Shown here: positions 58,870-64,000 of the stretch, piece after piece
How the letters are laid out: every line of letters begins with the position of its first letter
Position numbering within the stretch: the stretch's first letter is position 1
NCBI RefSeq assembly: GCF_025629245.1
Contig: NZ_JANZXN010000015.1
Coordinates: 416,615 to 480,614, forward strand
DNA: 64,000 nt
Source of the DNA: Natronobiforma cellulositropha
GTDB taxonomy: Archaea; Halobacteriota; Halobacteria; Halobacteriales; Natrialbaceae
Direction: 5' to 3'
Position numbers and translations under genes: made by a program
Notes under the pieces: generated by a model
Told to the model about the DNA's origin: nothing
The model's database searches: none
What the model saw: only the letters and a program-made list of their open reading frames with translations

Positions 58870-60738
58870 ATGACCGGTGACGACGAGCGTGTCCCGCGCC
58901 ACCTTCGACGACGGACCGTGCTGAAGGGTCTCGGGATGGGAACGATCGCGACGGGACTCACCGCAGCGGGTGGGTCGCAGGTGGGCGCGGCGCCAGCCGA
59001 CCCTGCCAGCGAGGAGTCGACCAGTGAAGACGGTGGGTTCGACCGAGAGTCGATCACCGTCGACGAGTACGTCGGCATCAACGCGTTCGTCGACGACCCG
59101 CTCGAGCGACTGGCGGTCGCGGGGTTCGTCCGCGAGTACCGCAACTGGAACTGGGACGAAGGCGACGTGGTGCGTGCCGACGACCCCGAATATTCGGGCT
59201 ATCCCGACAACGAGATCGCGTGGGCGCCGAGTTACGCCGCCGAGGGCGGGTGGAACTTCGACGAGTTCTACACCGAGGTGACCGACGCCGGACTCGAGAT
59301 CGCACCCTGTATCCAGGACGGCGTGAGCTGGCTCTACGACAGTCTCGACGTGCCTCGCGCGAACATTCCGGTCGACGAGCCCGGCGCGGAGACGACCGAC
59401 CCCCACTCCTACGAGGCGAAGTCTCACTACCTGTTCCAGTTCGCCGCCCGCTACGGCGACACGGCGGTCGACGAGAGTCTCCTGACGCTCCGGGACGACC
59501 AGCCGACGCACACCGGGCTCGGCCTGATCGACTACGTCGAAGACTGGAACGAACCCGACCGGTGGTGGGACGGCGAGGACGCCGAGTTCTCCCCCCAGGA
59601 GTACGCCGCGATGTCGAGTGCGGGCTACGACGGCCACGGCGGCACGATCGAGGGACCGACCGGCACCTACGGGATGGTCGCCGCTGACCCGACGATGAAG
59701 TTCGTCATGGCGGGCATCGAGGACCTCGACCTCGCCTACATCGAGGAGATGGAAGCCTGGTACGAGACGCACCGCCCCGACGGCGCGTTCGTCCCCGACG
59801 TGATCAACCTCCACCACTACTCGTTCGACGGCGACCACGGTCCCGCACGCTCGCCCGAAGCCGACGACTTCCGCGGCCGACTCGAGACGTTCACCGACTG
59901 GCGCGACGAACACCACCCCGAGGTCGAAGTCTGGATCTCCGAGTTCGGCTGGGACACCCACCCCGACTCGCGCCTGCGCGCGCCGGAAGTCGGTCCCTAC
60001 GACCGCGAGGAGGTCCAGGGCCAGTGGCTCGTCCGCGCCTACCTCGCCTTCGCCGCCGCGGGCGTCGACCGCGCGCAGATGTACATGCTCCGTGACGTCG
60101 ACCCGCACGACTCGACGCAGTTTTCGACCTGCGGACTCGTCACCCAGAAAGGCGAGTGGGAGCCCAAACCCTCCTGGTACTACGTCTACGCCATGCGAAA
60201 GGCCCTCACAGGGACGCGCTTTCTCGAGGAGCGAGCCACCGGCCGAACGGACGTCACCGTCTACCGCTTCGAACACCAGGAGGAGTCCGCGAGCGTCTAC
60301 GCCGTCTGGTGTCCGACCAGCGACGGGACGACCGTCGAGGGCTTCGACCTCCACCTCGCCGACGACCCCGAGACCGCCACCGCGACCACCCTCTCCGATG
60401 GCACCACCGATGGAATCGAGTCGTCGCTCACGCTCGAGGACGACACCGTCTCGGTCGACGTGAGCGAGCGGCCGGTCTTCGTCCGGGTCGAGGAATCCGG
60501 GCCAGCCGACCCCACGCCGTCCTGTCGAGACCTCGGCCAGCGAACCGTCTGCGACGGCGACGGCGACGGCCGCTACCGGGACGTGACCGGTGACGGCTGT
60601 GTCGGCTTCGCCGACGTCGTCGACTTCTTCGAACACCTCGACGAACCCGTGTTCGCTGAGAACCCCGACTACTTCGATTTCACCGGCACCGGCCGGGTTG
60701 GGTTCGAGGATGTTGTGTGGTTGTTCGAGAGTTTGTAA
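58870..60738 (+). CDS. Tat-exported glycoside hydrolase with dockerin-like C-terminus
   Basis: A 622-residue secreted enzyme. It has a twin-arginine signal (HLRRRTVLKGLGMGTIATGL) then a TIM-barrel-like domain: NWNWDEGD, DYVEDWNEPDRWWDG with probable acid/base Glu 228, and VEVWISEFGWDTHPD with probable nucleophile Glu 358. This is GH clan A style (GH39/GH5-like), family undecided. Residues ~440-550 form a beta-sandwich. The last ~65 residues hold two Asp-rich F-hand repeats (DGDGRYRDVTGDGCVGFADV and DYFDFTGTGRVGFEDVVWLF), a type I dockerin-like calcium domain. A TATA-like TTTATTACAA lies ~25 bp before the ATG. It splits the XPB-Bax1 pair. Confidence 0.88.
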   Translation: MTGDDERVPRHLRRRTVLKGLGMGTIATGLTAAGGSQVGAAPADPASEESTSEDGGFDRESITVDEYVGINAFVDDPLERLAVAGFVREYRNWNWDEGDVVRADDPEYSGYPDNEIAWAPSYAAEGGWNFDEFYTEVTDAGLEIAPCIQDGVSWLYDSLDVPRANIPVDEPGAETTDPHSYEAKSHYLFQFAARYGDTAVDESLLTLRDDQPTHTGLGLIDYVEDWNEPDRWWDGEDAEFSPQEYAAMSSAGYDGHGGTIEGPTGTYGMVAADPTMKFVMAGIEDLDLAYIEEMEAWYETHRPDGAFVPDVINLHHYSFDGDHGPARSPEADDFRGRLETFTDWRDEHHPEVEVWISEFGWDTHPDSRLRAPEVGPYDREEVQGQWLVRAYLAFAAAGVDRAQMYMLRDVDPHDSTQFSTCGLVTQKGEWEPKPSWYYVYAMRKALTGTRFLEERATGRTDVTVYRFEHQEESASVYAVWCPTSDGTTVEGFDLHLADDPETATATTLSDGTTDGIESSLTLEDDTVSVDVSERPVFVRVEESGPADPTPSCRDLGQRTVCDGDGDGRYRDVTGDGCVGFADVVDFFEHLDEPVFAENPDYFDFTGTGRVGFEDVVWLFESL

Positions 60739-60747
60739 CTCTCGAAC
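60723..60747 (+). terminator. Hairpin over the glycoside hydrolase stop codon
   Basis: GTTCGAGAGTT-TGT-AACTCTCGAAC, perfect 11-bp arms with a 3-base loop spanning the TAA. A degenerate second copy of the sequence lies at 60821-60848. Confidence 0.5.
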
Positions 60748-60800
60748 GTACTGAGCTGTGCTCAGTAATTGTTTGAAAGTCTGTGAAGACGTTCAGGCTC

Positions 60801-60817
60801 GTGACGCGTAGCGTCAC
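60801..60817 (+). terminator. Second hairpin after the glycoside hydrolase gene
   Basis: GTGACGC-GTA-GCGTCAC, perfect 7-bp arms and a 3-base loop, in the 150-bp gap before the next gene. No long T run follows. Confidence 0.4.
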
Positions 60818-60888
60818 GGTGTTCGAGAGTGTGTAACGCTCGAGCGACAGTATGTTTATTACGGCCACTCGACACATCTTCACACGTT

Positions 60889-61389
60889 ATGTGTGCCCTC
60901 CCCCTCGAGCGGTCGGGCGAGAGACGGATCGTCGAGTCCGTTCTCGCCGTTCTCGCACTCCACCTCGCGGCCGGAGTCGTCGACGGATCTACAATGGTCC
61001 TCGAGACCGTCCCCGGCCCGCTCTGGGTCCCACTAGCGACACTCGTTCCCGGACTCCTCGCCCTCACCGTTCTGGCCGGTGTGCTGGCACACGGCGTTCG
61101 ACTCGGGTCGGCGGCTCTCGGTTCCGGCGACCGGATCACGCCCGGTGACGCGGCGGTGACCCGAATCCTCGCGTCGGTCGTCCTCGCGATTCTCGCCGCG
61201 TACACCCTGTGGTGGGCCGTTGCGAGTCTGATCGTACACTATCTGGCCGAAACGGGCGGTGTTTCCCCGACGATCTGGGCGCTGTTGTTCGGCGGAGTAC
61301 TCGGTGCCGTCGTCCTGGTTCAGGCGGTGTTCTTTCGGCTGTTCCCGGAGGGACCACTGTCTCGTCTGCGTCGTCTCTCCGCCGAGTGA
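60889..61389 (+). CDS. Four-helix membrane protein
   Basis: A 166-residue protein with four helices (VLAVLALHLAAGVVDG, WVPLATLVPGLLALTVLAGV, VTRILASVVLAILAAYTLWW, IWALLFGGVLGAVVLVQAVF). No family recognised. It lies between the glycoside hydrolase and bax1, with an AT-rich TTTATTACG promoter-like stretch ~35 bp upstream that matches the one before the hydrolase. Function unknown. Confidence 0.7.
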   Translation: MCALPLERSGERRIVESVLAVLALHLAAGVVDGSTMVLETVPGPLWVPLATLVPGLLALTVLAGVLAHGVRLGSAALGSGDRITPGDAAVTRILASVVLAILAAYTLWWAVASLIVHYLAETGGVSPTIWALLFGGVLGAVVLVQAVFFRLFPEGPLSRLRRLSAE

Positions 61390-61520
61390 CCGTTCCGCGG
61401 CTGGTACGGGCTGTATGACTCGCCGGGTGGCAATCGAACGGACCGAACACGCAGGGGTATCTCGGAGGCGGTACGTCCGTGCCGGTCGGTTTTTCTCCCT
61501 CGCCCCCAGATGGAGAGTCG

Positions 61521-63068
61521 ATGCTGCGAAAGGACCTGTTGCGCGTCTCGAGAGCGGGTGGGGGCTACCACCCGCAGTTCGCAGACCGGAGCCAGCGCCC
61601 GCTGGCCGCCCGGGTCATCGGGACGTTCCAGGGCCACGTCGGCGAACCGCGAGCGACGCTCGAGTCGGCGCTCGCCGACCTCGAGCCAGAGGCGGAACAC
61701 TTCAAACTCGTCCGCGGCTTCGCCGCCCTCCTCGAGCGCGAGGCGACGTTCGAGACGCGCGCGCCGCTCGAGCCGGTGACGGCTCGTACCGCGGCGTTCG
61801 AGGCTGCCGACGCGCTCGGCGGCGTCGTGACCGTCGACGACCGGGCGGCGGCGCTGGTGCGGGCGGGTGAGGCGCTCGGGGTGTCAGCCGACGCGGTCGC
61901 CGACTCGCTGTACGCCGATCTCGAGGAGCGCCAGGTGCTCTCGAGTGTCGACGCTCGGTGGGACCCCGACGGGCTACTCGCCCAGTACAACCTCTCGGTG
62001 GCGCAGACGGCGCTGTTCGACGCGACGGCGGTTCGGATCCGCTCTTCGGAGCCGAAGGCGCTCGTCTCGGCGATCAAGCGCCTGCGGCTGATGTACGAGA
62101 TCCACCGCACAGCGGGGACGCGCGACGAGCCGGAGGAGCCGCTCTCGGGTGCACTCGGCAGCCGCGAGGTCGTCGTCACGGGACCGACGCACCTCTTTCG
62201 CGCTACCCGCCGCTACGGGACGCGTTTCGCCCGCCTGCTGCGCACGGTCGCCACGGCCGCCGAGTGGTCGCTCGAGGCGACGGTCGACGACCGCGGCACC
62301 GAACGGACGCTCACCCTCTCACACGAGGACCCAGTCGCCGTCCCCGACGCGCCGCCGGTCGCCGAGGTCAGCTTCGACAGCGAGGTCGAGGCGGACTTCG
62401 CGGCCCGGTTCACCGCGCTCGACCTCGAGTGGGACCTCGTGCGCGAACCCGAACCGCTCGCAGCGGGTGCGCGGGTGATGATCCCCGACTTCGCCTTCGA
62501 CTACCGCCACGCGCCGTTTCGCGTCTACTTCGAGATTATGGGCTTCTGGACGCCCGAGTACGTCGCGAAGAAACTCACCCAACTCGAGACGCTCGAGGAG
62601 GTGGAGATGCTCGTCGCCGTCGACGAGAGTCTCGGCGTCGGCGAGGCGATCACCGCCCGCGACCACCGGGCGATTCCCTACCGGACGCGCGTTCGCCCGA
62701 AAGACGTGATCGACGCGCTACGCGAGTACGAGACCGACCTGGTCGCCGAGAGCGCCGCAGACCTCCCGGCGGAGTTGGTGCCCCCAGAGGACGTGCTCAC
62801 GCTCGAGGCGCTCGCCGCTCACCACGGCGTCGGCGAAGGTGCACTCGAGGGGAAGGCCTTTCCCGAGCACGAACTCGTCGGGCGGACGCTGGTCCGACCG
62901 GCGGTGCTCGAGGAACTCTCGGCGGATCTCGAGGCGGGGATGGCGCTCGAAGAGGCGGAGACGCTGCTCGAGGCAGCCGGTCTCACCGACGCGAGCGCGA
63001 CGCTCTCGAGACTCGGCTACCGCGTCGAGTGGTCCGGACTCGCCGGCGGCACGCTTCGAGAACGGTGA
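61521..63068 (+). CDS. bax1: Bax1/DUF790 nuclease partner of XPB
   Basis: A 515-residue DUF790 protein: start MLRKDLLRVSRAGGGYHPQF, middle DPDGLLAQYNLSVAQTALFD, ALVSAIKRLRLMYEIHRT, and an endonuclease-like block EADFAARFTALDLEWDLVRE, MIPDFAFDYRH, VYFEIMGFWTPEYVAKKLTQ with the PD-(D/E)xK-style acids. Bax1 binds XPB and cuts 5' or 3' sides of bubble DNA in archaeal repair. The ATG of MLRKDLL is chosen; an ATG 14 codons earlier adds a non-conserved leader. Confidence 0.9.
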   Translation: MLRKDLLRVSRAGGGYHPQFADRSQRPLAARVIGTFQGHVGEPRATLESALADLEPEAEHFKLVRGFAALLEREATFETRAPLEPVTARTAAFEAADALGGVVTVDDRAAALVRAGEALGVSADAVADSLYADLEERQVLSSVDARWDPDGLLAQYNLSVAQTALFDATAVRIRSSEPKALVSAIKRLRLMYEIHRTAGTRDEPEEPLSGALGSREVVVTGPTHLFRATRRYGTRFARLLRTVATAAEWSLEATVDDRGTERTLTLSHEDPVAVPDAPPVAEVSFDSEVEADFAARFTALDLEWDLVREPEPLAAGARVMIPDFAFDYRHAPFRVYFEIMGFWTPEYVAKKLTQLETLEEVEMLVAVDESLGVGEAITARDHRAIPYRTRVRPKDVIDALREYETDLVAESAADLPAELVPPEDVLTLEALAAHHGVGEGALEGKAFPEHELVGRTLVRPAVLEELSADLEAGMALEEAETLLEAAGLTDASATLSRLGYRVEWSGLAGGTLRER

Positions 63069-63187
63069 CGGGCCGCCTCGAGTGGGGTGCCAGCGCTCTA
63101 CAGCCGCCGGCGGGAGACGCTCTCGTCGTGTGAACACTCATCGCCGTCGCGGCGACCCCTTTTCGTCGTTCCCGTTGGAGTCGGTGT

Positions 63188-64000
63188 ATGCGACAGTCCA
63201 CACCAACGGAGACGGGGTGGCTCGCCGGGAGACACCCCTACGTCCGCGTCGGCGACGGCCCGAAATCGCTCCTCGTGATTTCCGGCCTCAGTGACGCGAT
63301 GTTCGACGGCTCCTACGGCCGTCTCGACGCGGCGATGGTACGCTACTCGTTTCGACGTTTTCTCGAGGAGTACACCGTCTACGTCGTGAGCCGGCCGCGC
63401 GGTCTCCCCGATGGTACCACCATCGGCGAGCTAGCCGAGGACTACGCGCGCCTGATCGAGACCGAAGACCGTCTCGAGCGGCCGTCGGTGCTCGGCATCT
63501 CGATGGGTGGCATGATCGCGCTGGAACTCTCCCGTCGCGAGCCAGCCCTCGTCGACCGCCTCGTCCTCGGGGTCTCCGGCTGTCGCGTCGCCGAGACGAG
63601 CGTCCAGACCCTCAGGCGCTATCGCTGGTACGCCCTCGAGCACGACTGGCTCACCCTCCGCTCGGAACTCCTCCGGGAGATGCACACCGGCTACCGACGC
63701 CGCCTGTATCCGACGCTGTCGACGACGGTCGGCCGCCTCCGCCCGCCGACACCCGCCGACGGCCGCGACGTCGTCGTCTCCATCGACGCGGTCCTCGAGT
63801 ACGACGCGAGCGACGACCTCGCCGCGGTCGAGCCCCGGACGCTCGTCATCGGCGGCGACGAAGATCCGTTCTTCCCCGAGGCGATCCTCCGCGAGACCCA
63901 CGAGGGGCTTCCCGACGCACAGCTCGCGATGTTCACCGGCGCCCGCCACGGCGCGTTCCTCGAGCGAAAGGAGGGCTTCGACAACTGGGTGCGGCAGTTT
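63188..64000 (+). CDS. Alpha/beta hydrolase (partial, runs off the window)
   Basis: At least 271 residues, no stop before the end. Nucleophile elbow LGISMGGMIALELS (Gly-x-Ser-x-Gly), oxyanion strand SLLVISGLSDAMF, acid region TLVIGGDEDPFFPEAILRET and a catalytic His in TGARHGAFLERK. Typical soluble alpha/beta hydrolase length would be about 275, so only a few residues are missing. ATG of MRQSTPTETG. No functional link to bax1 is apparent. Confidence 0.88.
   Translation, partial: MRQSTPTETGWLAGRHPYVRVGDGPKSLLVISGLSDAMFDGSYGRLDAAMVRYSFRRFLEEYTVYVVSRPRGLPDGTTIGELAEDYARLIETEDRLERPSVLGISMGGMIALELSRREPALVDRLVLGVSGCRVAETSVQTLRRYRWYALEHDWLTLRSELLREMHTGYRRRLYPTLSTTVGRLRPPTPADGRDVVVSIDAVLEYDASDDLAAVEPRTLVIGGDEDPFFPEAILRETHEGLPDAQLAMFTGARHGAFLERKEGFDNWVRQF

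Noticed and set aside
58852..60636. 594-codon open frame opposite the glycoside hydrolase
   Set aside because: Val/Gly/Arg-rich shadow; the other strand has signal peptide, catalytic glutamates and dockerin repeats.

Overview
The window is a stretch of chromosome or large replicon from a halophilic archaeon (class Halobacteria). Support for this: GC-rich, strongly acidic proteins; Bat-type HTH_10 regulators; halocyanin-like blue copper lipoproteins with twin-arginine signals and lipoboxes; a fused CtaA-CtaB haem o synthase; FrhB-like F420-type proteins; and very frequent CTCGAG hexamers. The CTCGAG load and a PaaB-like partner of a radical SAM protein (a family I recall from Haloterrigena) point to Natrialbaceae or relatives, but this is inference.

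Region 1 (about 0.04-31.6 kb) is a copper and haem based anaerobic respiration island. Leftmost are a small HTH protein, a DUF59-like protein, an NnrS/haem-copper-like membrane protein, two divergent radical SAM/SPASM haem-biosynthesis proteins with a PaaB-like partner, a cysteine-rich Bat-type regulator, and a two-gene sulfite/nitrite reductase module (rhodanese-sirohaem reductase fusion plus FrhB-like subunit). Next come a FixI/CopA-like copper ATPase and, after a pentapeptide-repeat potassium-channel-like gene, a leftward operon: 49-residue membrane subunit, CuA subunit II, haem-copper subunit I, membrane protein, DsbD/TauE-like protein. Subunit I has no catalytic tyrosine (Gln in its place), so I read it as a CuA-type nitric oxide reductase. 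Then follow CcdA, TlpA and SCO (copper and thiol maturation), a cupredoxin plus copper nitrite reductase NirK, CtaAB, two DUF2249 genes, a second Bat-type regulator, a cupin, a halocyanin, and an FeS/NrfD/small-membrane-protein complex that could pass electrons from quinol to halocyanin. A 12-bp semi-palindrome, CGAA-N4-TTCG, recurs in front of nearly every transcription unit here, mostly 37-46 bp or 70-82 bp from the start codon, and looks like the operator of one regulon.

Region 2 (about 31.7-38.1 kb) starts with Mrp and then becomes a patchy, partly AT-rich accessory region: a Fic/Doc-like gene with a tiny opposing ORF flanked by a duplicated gene end, a small zinc-binding protein, two small membrane or lipoproteins between ~80-bp direct repeats, an AT-rich membrane protein of foreign composition, a self-regulated XRE/DUF2178 pair with palindromic operators, and a 31-bp tandem repeat.

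Region 3 (about 38.2-64 kb) is mostly housekeeping or metabolic: methylmalonyl-CoA mutase large subunit, GNAT, acyl-CoA synthetase, TetR plus MATE exporter with an 18-bp palindromic operator, tungsten-type aldehyde:ferredoxin oxidoreductase and a MoaD/SAMP-like protein, MFS transporter, a stand-alone partial AMP-binding protein, a DJ-1/PfpI protein, an IS200/IS605-type remnant, the grpE-dnaK-dnaJ cluster, an XPB helicase and its Bax1 nuclease partner separated by a Tat-exported glycoside hydrolase with a dockerin-like tail, and a partial alpha/beta hydrolase at the right edge.
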